A stretch of 64,000 nt of DNA, taken from positions 5,549,895 through 5,613,894 of the forward strand of contig OZ038320.1 in NCBI GenBank assembly GCA_964035795.1, in the 5' to 3' direction. This DNA is from Pterobdella sp. o SKG-2022. Lineage: Eukaryota > Annelida > Clitellata > Hirudinida > Piscicolidae. Of the stretch, positions 13,701-25,665 are shown piece by piece (the first letter of the stretch is position 1; the number at the start of each line of letters is the position of its first letter). Both the position numbers and the translations under genes were made by a program. The notes beneath the pieces were generated by a model. That model had not been told where the DNA came from. It saw nothing but the letters and a program-made list of their open reading frames with translations, and ran no database searches.

Positions 13701-16117
13701 CTTATGTCTATTGGAGAAATTAGTAATTGATTATTCATAATTGGGATCAAGGTGTGGATTAAATAAACCTAATTATTAGCTATAATAAAATTAATGTAAG
13801 TTTATATTATTCATATTATTGAAATGAAATTTTAACTTTGAATTTTTTCTTTGATAGAATCTTCCCAAGAATATAGTTTGACAACCTTGATTGAGAACAA
13901 CAGTTCAGTTATCTTCTCTACCTTTGACGGTTATATTGATTAATATGAGTTTTTAAGTTTTTTATGCTTTATTTATAGATAAAGTATTAATGTTATTTTA
14001 CCTATTAATTATAGGAATCAATAATATTTTAATACTTAATTGCTGTTTTAATTTTTTTACAGATAAAAAAGCTGTTTTCTAGTTCTATCTCATTTTAATT
14101 TATTGAAGAACATAATTAATTTTATTTCCACTTATTTGCATTACATTTTGGACATTTTTGAGTTAGTGAACAAGTTCATAAAACCCATAAAACGAATAAA
14201 AAAATCAATAAAAGTATGTTATACAATAATAATGTTAACCCGTTGGTCGGTGGCTTTTATGGCTTGAAAACGGTAATAGTTATGCCAACGAGACAAAATA
14301 TACTGCGTTGAGGTATTTTAGTTTATGCTATTTTAATATCACCTTAATACAATGGTTGAAAGCTCCGAATTATGTAAGCTAATCAGTGCATAGGAGTGCT
14401 AAAGAACATAGGTGATAGATTATGTATTAATTTTGATATTCAACTACAGTATAATTCAATAAAACAAAAAACTCAGTCACTAAACCCACTTGAGAAAGAT
14501 ATAGCATAAAGAGAATAAAGAACCCCACCAGACACCACACCCCCAAAATAGCTGAGCAGTACAAGAGGGATGCGGTGAATGTAATGGGCACCACTAATAC
14601 TGAAGGCAGATGCATTGTCACTTCGAATAATCGTTGTAGGTCGTTTGCGAATAGGTTTACCATCTGGGTTGAGTTAAACTGAATTCAAATGAAATCTTCA
14701 AACCAAAATAATAAACTGGAAAAATTCATTATGTACAAAACTTTTGGCCAGCTATTAGTTAGCCAATAATTAAACGTATTGAAAAAATAAAAACAGTACT
14801 TTTGTATTTTCTTATTCACGAAACTTTTCATTATTAATTTTGTCAATTACGGTATAATTTTAACGAAAAGCTTCGTCTCTATGTTTAAAACTTTTTCTTT
14901 TCCACTAATTTTTAAATATTATATGTTTAACCTGTCCAGAAGATTTTCCTTGCAAGCCTCTCACCATTAAAAGCTTCTTATAAGTAATGTACATTAGCCC
15001 CGCTTTTAATCTGCCACCTATCGAATGTTCAGAAGTTACACTTGAGATTTTTTTTGTGTTTTTATTCTATTCACATCAACTAATAGAACTTAATAAATGA
15101 AATCAAACATTTCAAACCTGAAAGAACAGAAAGAAAGATACTCAAAGTTCGAAGCAAACACTTGATGATATTCAAAAGGAGAACCAGGAACACCAAGAAA
15201 ATGCCATAGGATTTGGAGCTATGTTCACTTTTAATGTAATCCATTAACAACCTTATAAAGATAGCCTGTAATAATGATGTTTATTTATATAAGATCAATA
15301 TATATCGATAGGTATTTTTTATAGAAGTAATTATATGACTACGGACTATGAGGTAAAATACAACACAAAGATGTATTAAAAGTTTGTTACAAAGCTTTTG
15401 AACACTGATGTATTTTTCTTCAATTAATTATATGTAGATAAATCGCAATGTTCCAACCCTTTTTAATTGAAACACTCAATAAAATATAATTTTGAAATAT
15501 GTTTTCAAAATATAAAGCATAAGTAATTACGTTTATCTGTCAAAAACCTTGTTCTTCAACATCAAAGAAGATATTTTGAGTTTTATTAACTCAAAACTGT
15601 TTAATAAATCCAAAACTTTTATAAATCAAGTGGTTGAACTTACAGATCCCAGAAACTCCAGGAGGTTGGAAATGCAGTTGGTGACGACTGAGACAAATAA
15701 GAGGTTGAAAACAAAGCCAATGTAGACTTTGATGGAAGAAGATGGGTGCTTTTTGCGTAACTCTTCAATCCTAGCGAGTGAAAGTATATTTTACATCAAA
15801 ACTTTGAATTAATCTCAAACTGGTGTTATAAAAATGGTTGGAATTGTTTTTATTATAGAAGCTGGTTTTTGTGCACTTATACGGGTAACCTTCAGCATTT
15901 CAGTAGTTTCTTTTGAAATTAATACTTTTATCTCAACGTTGAAAATCAACCAATGGAACTATGAACCTTTTGTAGTTGGTGTAAGCATTTTCTTTGTGTG
16001 AAGAAACCCACGCCAGTTCCCCAACGTGGTAGCCGAAGTGGTATATGTTCCACAAGTTTCGTGACATCCATTGTAGAGTCATCATGTTAAAATAACCCAA
16101 TGAATCAAATGGAAAAA
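4767..16117 (-). CDS. ABCC5: ABC transporter subfamily C, ABCC5/11/12-like full transporter (30 exons)
   Basis: This predicted ATP-driven organic-anion exporter has a TMD1-NBD1-TMD2-NBD2 layout and about 1,373 residues (human ABCC5 is about 1,437). Exons, 5' to 3': 16117-15967, 15770-15644, 15265-15118, 15017-14932, 14663-14490, 14302-14240, 13921-13837, 13707-13559, 13331-13224, 12891-12774, 12605-12338, 12085-11908, 11706-11582, 11339-11267, 11049-10843, 10580-10544, 10252-10166, 9943-9854, 9566-9151, 8982-8853, 8234-8089, 7952-7816, 7647-7461, 7288-7199, 6978-6887, 6636-6545, 6328-6169, 5910-5832, 5542-5429, 4973-4767. NBD1 shows Walker [11 protein letters not shown], signature LSGGEKQR, Walker [13 protein letters not shown] and an H-loop THH. 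NBD2 shows [29 protein letters not shown] and IAHRL. The N-terminal [18 protein letters not shown] block and the linker NSVEKI fit ABCC5 best. The start is unresolved because the first exon has no in-frame ATG upstream of FNMM. The 12338 donor, the 15017 acceptor and the C-terminal end are the weakest points. Confidence 0.88.
10544..10580 (-). other. 37-nt microexon of the ABCC5-like gene
   Basis: This exon is flanked by an acceptor reading GCCCACAG and a donor GTAGAA. It encodes [12 protein letters not shown] plus one base, exactly the CDE(V/I)I(F/L) strand that follows the NBD1 H-loop in ABCC proteins. Without it the phases of exons 10843 (phase 0) and 10252 (phase 1) do not match; with it they do. 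Confidence 0.85.
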
Positions 16118-16643
16118 CTTGCTGTTTCACTCTGGTTTGTAGTTTGAATAACCTTTTATGCTCAAAAAGTCTACATTGATTGAAGGAACTCTTAGAAATT
16201 TTTGAAAAAAGCTGTTTACTTGGAATGAGATAAGAAAGGAAAAATCTTTTTCCAATGCATTTAGAGAATATCAAAATTCACTTTTATAATATTTTAATTT
16301 TTGTCTGTATCTCCGAAGAGATTGAGTAAACGCAATCAAATTCAAAAATTAATCTTTAATAATGATCCAAGTCATGAGAAAATTTTTATTCATTCATTGA
16401 TTTTTTTCTAAAATGTTGAATACATCAAAATAAATAACAAAGAATGAAAAAAAAAATTTAAAAAAAAAATAGATTATAAACGTTTAGTTTATTTGTTTAG
16501 TTTTAAAATGTATTTTTGGTCAAACGTAATAGCGTTTTCGTTCAAATCCTTATTTGTTTATTTTAAAAAGTACACTTTACAAAATTGAATTTTTCTTTTC
16601 CGTATAATTTAAAATTATAAAATACCTTATCTTTTAACAAAAA
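16118..16643. promoter_or_regulatory. Head-to-head promoter region of ABCC5-like and DCLK-like genes
   Basis: About 0.5 kb separates the first recognised ABCC exon (minus) from the DCLK start codon (plus). The part nearest the transporter (16118-16274) stays open in frame on the minus strand and may include 5' coding or leader sequence. The rest is AT-rich with A-tracts (16446-16470). No TATA box or CpG island stands out, so the regulatory role is inferred from gene layout only. Confidence 0.45.
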
Positions 16644-19600
16644 ATGGATGATGACAAAAAGAATACCTTAAGAAAATCTTATAGTTTGTTTTCTTGCATC
16701 CATCGGGCTATAAGAGTAAAGTTTTTCAGAAATGGAGACAAATATTTTACCGGTTTCGTATATCCTATTTCCTTCAATCGCTACAAAGATTTCGATTGTC
16801 TTCTAAAAGATCTTAGTAACTCCACATATTGCGACAAGAGTGTTATGCCTTGTGGAGTTAGGTGTATATTCGATATTCATGGTAACAGAATACGAAACGT
16901 TCACGAAATGGAGGTTTATCAGATATTAATATTTAAAATTAAAGATAAAAATAAACCTATTAAAAAAGCTTAAATCATTAATTTAAGAAAAACTATGTTA
17001 ATTGAATTCAAAAAACAAATAAATTGACTTTAAAGGAATCCACTTGTTATGTATGCAGTGGAACTAATAGTTTCATCCCACTGAACTACGTTAAAGACAC
17101 ATCCGATCCAAAATGGAAAACCACAAAATACTTCATAGACCAAGTAGTCCCATTAGCACCTTTACAGAACAAACAAGCCAAAGTACACGTCAAAAGCCGA
17201 TTTTCCTTTTCCTCAAAAAAAGCCTTTCAACAAAAACGACGCCCCAACAGCGCACCTCACAAGCCAGGAGCCAAGATCATAAATGTTCTAAGGAACTCAA
17301 CAGGCAGGCCTCGTCGAGTGTTTCAATGGCTACTCAACCCAAAAACAGCCCCCACCTTTACCAAAGTGCTCGACGATTTGAGCTCTCTCATGAAACTCGA
17401 TTCTGGATTCATTAAGCATTTGTTTTTCCTTGATGGCCGAGAGGTTTTGAAAGCATACATCATATATTAAATTTTCCATTATACTTGCCACATTCAAAAA
17501 TTTCTCATCAAATCATATAACCATCCCATATTTCGAACTACATAACTGTATTAGTAAGACTCAATGGGAGCATTAACTCATCACTTCTCAGGCGACCACT
17601 TTGAAGGACTTATTCGGGGATGAATCAAACTATATTGCAGTGGCTACCGACACTGTGGACCGCAATTGCTTAATCCTAACCCCTCAAGAGCAATCATACT
17701 TCGACAAAAACAAAAGAGCTATCGGATCTCTTCCTACTGGTTCATAAATATCTCAAATATTTCTTTTTAGGATAATATTTAAATCATTTATTTTTTGGGT
17801 TTTTTAATTCACAATGAAATTAATTATCCAATAAATACATCATTGCCAAAAAAAGATATTAAACAAACACATTTTCCAATAAAAATAATTATAAAAATTG
17901 CTAATAAAACCCACACCAGAGGGACAAACCACTCAGAAATTCACAGACCTCTACTTGGTGGGTAATGAGATTGGGGTGGGTAACTTTGCAGTGGTCAAGG
18001 AGTGCAAAGACAAGTAAGTGCATTCTGCCCTCCATATTGAACTGATTAATTGAACGATGATGTGATTGAATGAAAAAATAAAATTGTCTTGAGCATAACT
18101 GGCTGATTGGTTGATCAACAGATTGATTGATTTTCAATGTTTAATAAGTTTTATCAATATGAAAAGGACAATACATATGTGATAAGCTGCAATTTTATTG
18201 AAAATAAACATTTACAAATTACAGAAAAAAGAACCAAGTGATGGCAGTCAAAATCATCGACAAAAAGAAATGTGACAAATACATAGGAAAGATCTACCAA
18301 GAAATCGACATAATAAAAAAACTGAGGCATACAAACGTCATAGAACTTTTCAACTCATTCGAAACCTCTGGTTACATTTACCTGGTTATGGATTTCAGTC
18401 AGGTATGTGCTTGTTAAGACTGTAGACGATGATGTTGAGGATGATGGTGATGGTGGCGAAAATTACTTTGACTGGAGTTAAGGAATTTAAGCTCGTCAGT
18501 GAATAATACCCAACAAAATTCAACTTTGTATAAAACTAATGCTTTTATTATTAATAGTTTTGTTGAAGTTATACACCCAATGATTAATAATAATAATAAG
18601 GAGAAAAATAATAATAATCCTCATCATAAATAATATATAATAATATCCATATTAGATTATACTGCTGTAGGCCTAGTAGCTGGGGTATACAGCAGTCGGC
18701 CAATACGCTTTCTCCACTCAGCCCTGTTGATTCATTATCATAAACCACACATCCCAAAGGACGGCAACATGGTGGACTTCATTTTGAAGACCCAGAACTA
18801 CTCTGAGCAGGATCTTAGTGGCATGATCCACAACATAGCGGCTGGCCTCTTCTACCTTCACTCCATCCACATCATTCATCGAGATGTCAAGTTCGAGAAT
18901 ATTCTGGTCGGTGGAGGGGGTTGGTTAAGTATGGGTGCAATGGTTTCTATAGGGAATATGGTGGTTAGATGAGGTAGTGTGGTGTGGGATTTGATGGGTT
19001 TTGAACATTATTAAAATGCCTCGAAGCTTTTTGTATGACGAACTGACATCATCAAGTGACGTATAGAAAGATACTCAAAAATACTATCATAATTTTTTGA
19101 AAACACCATAGATTCTTTATAATATGAAAATTTATTTCAACATCATTAGATTGACCAAGATAAGAGTGGGTTGATGAGGTTAAAGATTTGCGACTTTGGC
19201 TTGGCAGTTGAGGTTGAGACGGGTGAGTTGCCAGTTTCTGTCTGTGGCTCACCCCACTACATGGCTCCAGAAGTCTTTTCCCAGAAGGGGTTGGTGCTTT
19301 TATATTTTTAACGAATTTCAATTAAACGTTTGTCTTTTCATTGCCATTATGAACAGAATGATGATTAGAATGATAATGGTACTCAGAATTATTTTAAGTT
19401 CAGCTCCTTAGCATTTAGACCTGCTAGCTAGTAAGGCTGTTACCGTTTTAGGGTGCGAATTTAAACACCCCTTCATTGTCCTTTATTAACCATTTGGAAC
19501 TATTAATATTAGCACGTCAAAATCATATCTTTTTACATTATTTTCAATATATAACATACTACCTGCAATACATATGCACATTCAAAGTTACACATTCAAA

Positions 19601-20425
19601 GTGGATATGTGGGCTCTGGGCGTCATCTTTCACGTCCTCCTCTCTGGCAACCCTCCTTTTTTCAGGTTCCTATGCTTGTGTCTTCAGGGTGTGATACCCA
19701 CTCAAATCGAACTACAACTAATAATCTTAGTTAACTGCTTTGTTTATTTAGTAAGACTTGCATAGTTTTTTTTAAAGGGTATATCTAAGAAAACTTACAT
19801 CACATTACATTGCATTCATAGTTCATGATACTCAGTGGTCTAGAAACTTCTGAAGTTAATGCCACTATAATCATACTCGTAATTAATTTGATTTGATTTG
19901 ATACCACCACTAACCAAATTTCTAACCGCTACTATTCTACCAAAACAATCACCACACTTTAACCACTATCCTTATATAATCGTCATTCCACTCTACCCAT
20001 CTTATAACCAATCTTATCCTGAACATACCCTTTTCCCTGATCTAATCACTAGCCCATCTTGATCATTATTCTACCAAAACAACTACCTCCACCATTCCTT
20101 CCTATTTCAACCAAAAACTCACCCATCTAACCCTCAACCTCTACTCAATCTCTCACATTATTTAAATACCATCGCAAACCTCCCCATTCAACCACCGCAG
20201 TGAGAGTGGAGACTTCAATGAAGTGTTTGACATGATACTACAGAACGATGTAGACAGGGCAGCTATCGAGGGCTCTAAGCACGTCTCTTACGAAGCCAAG
20301 GTTGTTGCAGTGTTATGTGAATTTATAGGCCCTTCTTGCAAGTTTTTACAGGCATATATTTGTGTATATATACCTTCTAAGAAGCTTATTTATTCGTTAA
20401 TTATGCGTTATAAAAACTTCCAAAT

Positions 20426-20471
<46 letters not shown>

Positions 20472-21744
20472 CAACTACTGCTTAAAATGCTAGCAAAAGA
20501 AGTAGTAGAGCGAGCATCAGCTGCTGAAGTCTTGTCGTCACCGTGGGTTTCGGTAAGTGATGATGCTCTTATAATTCTAATAATAAAATAACTTCAATAG
20601 GTATATTATACAATTATCTATATAAATAAGCTTATTTAAAAATTTAAAAAATTACCACATGCATACAGTGTTCAATTATGAAATATATAAGAATAAAAAC
20701 TATAAATATAATGAGTAGTTATGAAAGACAATTGAAAAAATAAAGACCAATCGTAACTGAGTTAAAAATGAATAGAAAATGCATGAATTGAAGAAATTGG
20801 AAATTAAAAACAAATGAAATATTAAAAATTAAATACAAAAAAGAATAAAAAAAATGAAAATCAAAATAATATTTAAAAAATTGAAAATAAAAACACTATG
20901 TGAATGGCTGAACACAGGAAGATAATGTAGCACACAACTTCAACTTGTGGCCCTCAGTCAGTGGCAAGGTCACCGCCTTTCTGCAGTCCAACAACCACCA
21001 TGATAAAGTCTACGAGTGCGACTTTCTCGCTGTATGCCTTTCATTATTATTATTATTGTAGATGTTGTTTTTTTCTGTTATTATTATTGTTGTTTTTTTC
21101 TTTTATTATTATTGTTGTTTTTTTCTGTTATTATTATTGTTGTTTTTTTTTGTTATTACTATTTTTTTATATTATTACTCTACTATAATTTATTGATTTT
21201 TCGGAAACATCGTATGTTCATTTGTAAACTTGAGATTATGAAGACATTAGAAAAACACGTAGAGAAAATTTTATTACAATTACAGGCTAATGAATTATGA
21301 CAAAGGTTTTACTTTTAGAAAATTTTAGCGTTAAATTTTCTTTGCGTGATCTAATATCCTCATAATCTCAAGTTTTTACTTTACGTAATTTTATTGATTA
21401 TTTTTTCCTATATGGATTAAAGATTAAGCTATAAACATGTATTTAGAGATGTCTCGCTATTCGATATTGGGTGAATATATTAGTTTTGAACAGATTAGTA
21501 TCATTAGTTATTTCACTTTTTTCCGATTTATAAAAATTCAGTGGTTAATTATTCAATTATTTTATTTTTATATAACTTTTAATAATATTTTTTTCTGCTA
21601 GATTTGTATTTTTGAATAGCTCATTATTGTTATTCACTGTTTTTCATTATTGATTAACTGATTCAAGCATTATAGTTTCATATTCTTGTTTTACAGAAAA
21701 CATCGTTAGACAAAGACTCAAACTTTTTTGAGAGCGAAGATTGA
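16644..21744 (+). CDS. DCLK: Doublecortin-like kinase: two DCX domains plus CaMK-type Ser/Thr kinase
   Basis: Exons: 16644-16913, 17036-17443, 17592-17739, 17947-18013, 18225-18402, 18760-18906, 19150-19289, 19588-19665, 20201-20300, 20472-20552, 20918-21031, 21697-21744. They sum to 1,779 nt (592 residues plus TGA) and all phases agree. DCX1 (about residues 20-100) contains RVKFFRNGDKYFTGFVYPIS. DCX2 (about 169-245) contains NPKTAPTFTKVLDDLSSLMK. DCX domains bind the microtubule lattice. The kinase starts near residue 280 with glycine loop GVGNFAVV, catalytic Lys307 in MAVKII, HRDVKFEN with Asp399, CDFG with Asp421, and SPHYMAPEVF, so it should be active. The DCX-kinase linker is only about 30 residues and the protein is shorter than human DCLK1 (about 740), which makes it compact. 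The proline of the usual HRDLKPEN is phenylalanine. An AATAAA lies at 21861-21866. The DCLK1/2/3 subtype is not resolved. Confidence 0.93.
18661..18735. repeat. Dispersed hairpin repeat, copy 1 (DCLK intron 5)
   Basis: The sequence starts ACTGCTGT and returns to ACAGCAGT about 25 bases later, giving a perfect 8-bp stem. It continues with a moderately GC-rich tail (CCAATACGCTTTCTCCACTC). A clearly related copy is at 26491-26533. It stands out from the AT-rich intron and ends about 25 bp before the exon-6 acceptor. It is probably a short interspersed repeat. Confidence 0.6.
20430..20471 (+). repeat. (CA)n microsatellite abutting a splice acceptor
   Basis: A pure CA dinucleotide run of about 40 bases ends in CACAG, and the AG at 20470-20471 is the acceptor of DCLK exon 10. 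There is no polypyrimidine tract apart from the alternating C residues. Confidence 0.9.
21040..21180 (+). repeat. T-rich minisatellite in the last DCLK intron
   Basis: Four imperfect tandem copies of a unit of about 27 bases, built from TTATTATTATTGTTG followed by a run of T and CTG, lie just after exon 11. The open frames here are only translations of the repeat. Confidence 0.75.
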
Positions 21745-24700
21745 ATATTTTAGTAAAAAATGATACAATAATGTAATATTATTTTTAATGTAAAATTATT
21801 AGCAAATGTGTTTTATACTATACAACTTTATCATACACCACCTATTTTTTGCCTCAGTTTAATAAAACTTTTTGTTAATGTGAAAGAATTTTTAATTCAA
21901 AACTTCCATTTCGTTTTATTTTTTCTATTTCTAAGCAATTAAATTTTATGCAAGGTATTGAAAATTTCAAAATATTAATCCACTGAGACTTCAACTGACA
22001 AATCAACAACTTAAATTTAATAGAAAATAATTATGAATAATATTTAAAAAATCAGCAAAAAAAATTTTTAAACTAGAAAAAAAACGGGATTTGGCAAAAA
22101 TGATTGCAATCTGGCTTCTTTTTCTCGGGTAAGGTTTCAAGGGTAATTTTAGTGATTTAAAATCACTCCTCAGTGAAGTTAAACAATTTGAAACTTTACC
22201 AGTTCGAAAATAATTTGAAATCTTGGTGAATGCTTCAAGATTTTCATTCAAAAACAAATCGCGTTGATAAAAAATTTTGATAAATGTTAGTAATAATACT
22301 ATTAATTTGTTACATAACCGATATCGTTAAGAACACTCATAATTTAAAGATTCAAGAAGAATATTCGGAGAATTTTTCGATACTAAGGTTAAATTAGATG
22401 ACGAACCATGGATAAGTAATAGGCAAACTATAGTGATACTTATACCAGCGAGTTCCAAGATACAAGTTTAATATAATTTCACTAAATAATAAATTGAAAA
22501 CACTTTAGTAATTTCAAAAAATTAGTGATGAAAAAATTTTTACGTGATTAATAACATAAAGAATAATAGGTTTGGAATAATCAAATTTAAAAATTCTGAA
22601 AAAAATCAAGTAGTCGGATTGCATTCTGAAACTCCCATATATACAAAACCAAGCAAAATGACACTTTCATTTTATTATTATTCCTATTTTTATATAAGTT
22701 ATTATTTTATTTTTTAGATTATTATCATTTTTTTTATTATTAAGTGAAGCTTTTAAAAGATATTGCATGACTTTTTTACTTGACTTTCGTAAAAGTATTT
22801 CAACGTATGAAGACATGAAAAGACGTTTAAAATTAAACCTATATTCTTTAGTTTTATGATTAAGTTGAATATTTTTTTTGAAAATGATTGAAAAATAATT
22901 ATTAAATTGTCTTTTATAAAAATTTCTTCTAAGATATATTATTCCAGTTATAGAAAAGTTAATCTAAACGAAATAGTCACGCAAAACTATAAATGAGGCA
23001 AATTTACAATAAGCAACAAATTTTCACAACAGTCCAAAGCTTCAAATCAAAAAGATATTTTTATTAAAGACCGAAAATTGAGACAATTATTTTTTGAAAA
23101 ATCGATTGAAATTTTGTTGATAATGATTGAGAGCTTAGAAATCTTCAAAACCATATGATCTCACGATGAAAATACTTATAAAAAATAATGATTAGTATAA
23201 ACCTTCATGAAAAAACACTAATTAATGATGATATTGCTGTTGAAATCCGAATAAAGATGGCTTTAATGAACAGGTTAGAATCTGGAATGGCCTCATTTCA
23301 GAGCAATTTCAACTGATTTCAAGAGCACCGAGGCAAGTGACTGAGGCAAATATGAATGCAGGGAGTGTTATATTGATGATGATGATGTTGAAAACAATTT
23401 GGTATGCTAAGGCAGTTATTTAACCTTATCTTTTGTATTATGACTACTATCATCATCAACACTATCATTATCTCTATCATCATCACAATTTCCCTATCAA
23501 CATCATTATCATCTTTTTTATCTCCGTCATCATCCTCTTCCTCCTCATAACCCACGCTTATAGTCGAAGCACAAGGAAATAGATTTTAAAAAGATATTTT
23601 TTAGAGGCTAAAAAATAACTTTAATACTTTTGTTTTAAATTAGACATTTATAAAGTAATAATAAGCGTTATATGCAAAATAATTTACACTAAGAAGAATG
23701 TTCAATACTAATAACGATTATAGCAAAAGTGAAATTAAACATTGAAAAAAAAAATTTCATTATAAACTATGTTAACAAAAAAACATTCTTAATAAATTCA
23801 AATAAGCAGACTAAAACCCCATCGTTAACTTTTAGTCATTTGTCGCAGCAAATGTGACAGAAGTTAACAGTGAAATTTTAAAATTTGATATTCCAAATTA
23901 AGATACAGAAAATATTTAGTTTTTCATCACATCATATTATGAATAAAGACAGTCAAATTCCAACCCAATCTAATCTATTTGAGTTCACATTTATTCCTCA
24001 TACCTTATAACATATATTTAGAAACATCACCTTACCCATGTATATATAAATAGCTGATGATATCGAGATATATAACAAAAACAAACACTATATTAATCTG
24101 TATACAACTAGGAGCCGTTAAATTTATTTATTTAGGATCAACAATCTTCAATTGATGCTTCAACAACTAACAAAATAAACCAATTAAATTCAATGGTAAA
24201 ATTACTATTATTTAATTTATAAGTCCAATAATGTTTTGATAATTGATTCATTTCATTGATGTATATAATTGTGTAGAAATACAAGTTTAAAAGTAAGCAG
24301 ACTGATAACATTATATTAAGATCTTAGTATTGAATTGATAGTGTTATCTTTTAATAGATTCATAAACCCCTACATAACGGCATCAAAACCCATGGATTCT
24401 AATGTTAATCACCAAATAAGAATATATTGGTATGGATTCAAGTTGAAGTTACTGCTTATCATGTCATGAAGTTGGTATCTCTTATCAACAATTGTATGTC
24501 AATTATAAACAATGAAAACAAACAAAATAGTATCCACCTATCAGTAAATTAGCTTACAAAAAGCTTAATCAACGCTTGATTAACCAATCAATAGACCAAC
24601 TAACTAACCAATCAAATCTATATAAAATTTGTAAGGTTCTTTTTATAGGATACCTTAAAATGATAATCATTATTGAATTACAGCTATTTAGCTTATCAAA

Positions 24701-25665
24701 CAAAGTTATCCACTGTTAAGTGAAGGTAGTATCGAATAGTTGGAAATATAAAATTTAAAACAAATTTCACTTTTAAACAAAATCTCCTTTGAAGTTCGTA
24801 TTAATAAACTATGCCAATGTAACAAAATTTGATTTAATTAAATAATAAAATAAAATAATAGAAGATTATTACCTAAATAAAATGACTGAAACTGATAGGT
24901 TTAATAAATAAAACTATTAATAAAAATAAACAATAAATCAAAAAAATAATCTATTAAAAACTCAATCAATTTAATGCTAATTAATTGGAACATTTTTAAT
25001 CAATTAATGAACAAAATATATATATTAATTAATATACTAGTAACAAATAAATCAGTATTTTACTTCGTTGCAGTGATAATTAACAAAGGCTAATTTTAAA
25101 AAAGAATAACGTAAAAGATTTAATGATATTCATCATCATCATCATCCTTTTTCTAAGTCCGTTTCCATGCTAGCATGGGTTGGACAATTACTTTAGAATA
25201 ATTGACAGTGGATATGATTTACGAAAAGAGAGTAAAAAGAACTGAAAAGTATTTTATGTGATGAAAGAGAGTCTATTTAAATACTATACGTCATTTGAAT
25301 TAATTGGTTATATTAATTAAGTTGATGATAATGAAAAATTAATTTGATTGGTAATTGTACTCATAATTAATAACACAGATTCAATATGATTGGAGAATAA
25401 AAATAAAAACAACAAATATAATTATAATAATAAATGATTTGAACGTTATGATTATTATTATTGATATAAACACATAAATCTAATTTGAATGGTAGGTATT
25501 AACGAAAAAACATTAAAAAAAAATAAATCCACAAACAAAAAGAACTCTAAATTCTATGTTTTATTAACTATACACTAATCTACAATGTACACAATAGCCC
25601 AATGCAATAACTCATGTACAATGATCAACTTACAAATTGAGAATATATACTTAAAAGTCTTATTA
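21745..25665. other. Tail-to-tail intergenic region between DCLK-like and PPP2R5 genes
   Basis: About 3.9 kb of AT-rich DNA. It contains the probable DCLK poly(A) signal AATAAA (21861-21866) and, on the minus strand, a probable PPP2R5 signal at 25560-25565. It also has a low-complexity ATC-rich stretch near 23360-23550 and a (CAT)n palindromic repeat at 25128-25186. I see no supportable gene. Confidence 0.6.
25128..25186. repeat. (CAT)n-linked repeat with palindrome CCATGCTAGCATGG, copy 1
   Basis: A short (ATC)n run is followed by GTCCGTTTCCATGC and then the perfect 14-bp palindrome at 25165-25178 and GTTGGAC. A second copy at 31977-32041 and a decayed third at 33182-33335 share the same order, so this is a dispersed repeat family. 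I associate this core with cephalopod genomes, but that is recollection rather than a search result. Confidence 0.7.

Noticed and set aside
17901..18137. 78-residue minus-strand frame
   Set aside because: It is a shadow of DCLK exon 4 and its intron, with no family resemblance.
23319..23555. Asp/Glu-rich open frame on the minus strand
   Set aside because: It is the translation of an ATC-rich simple sequence in intergenic DNA.
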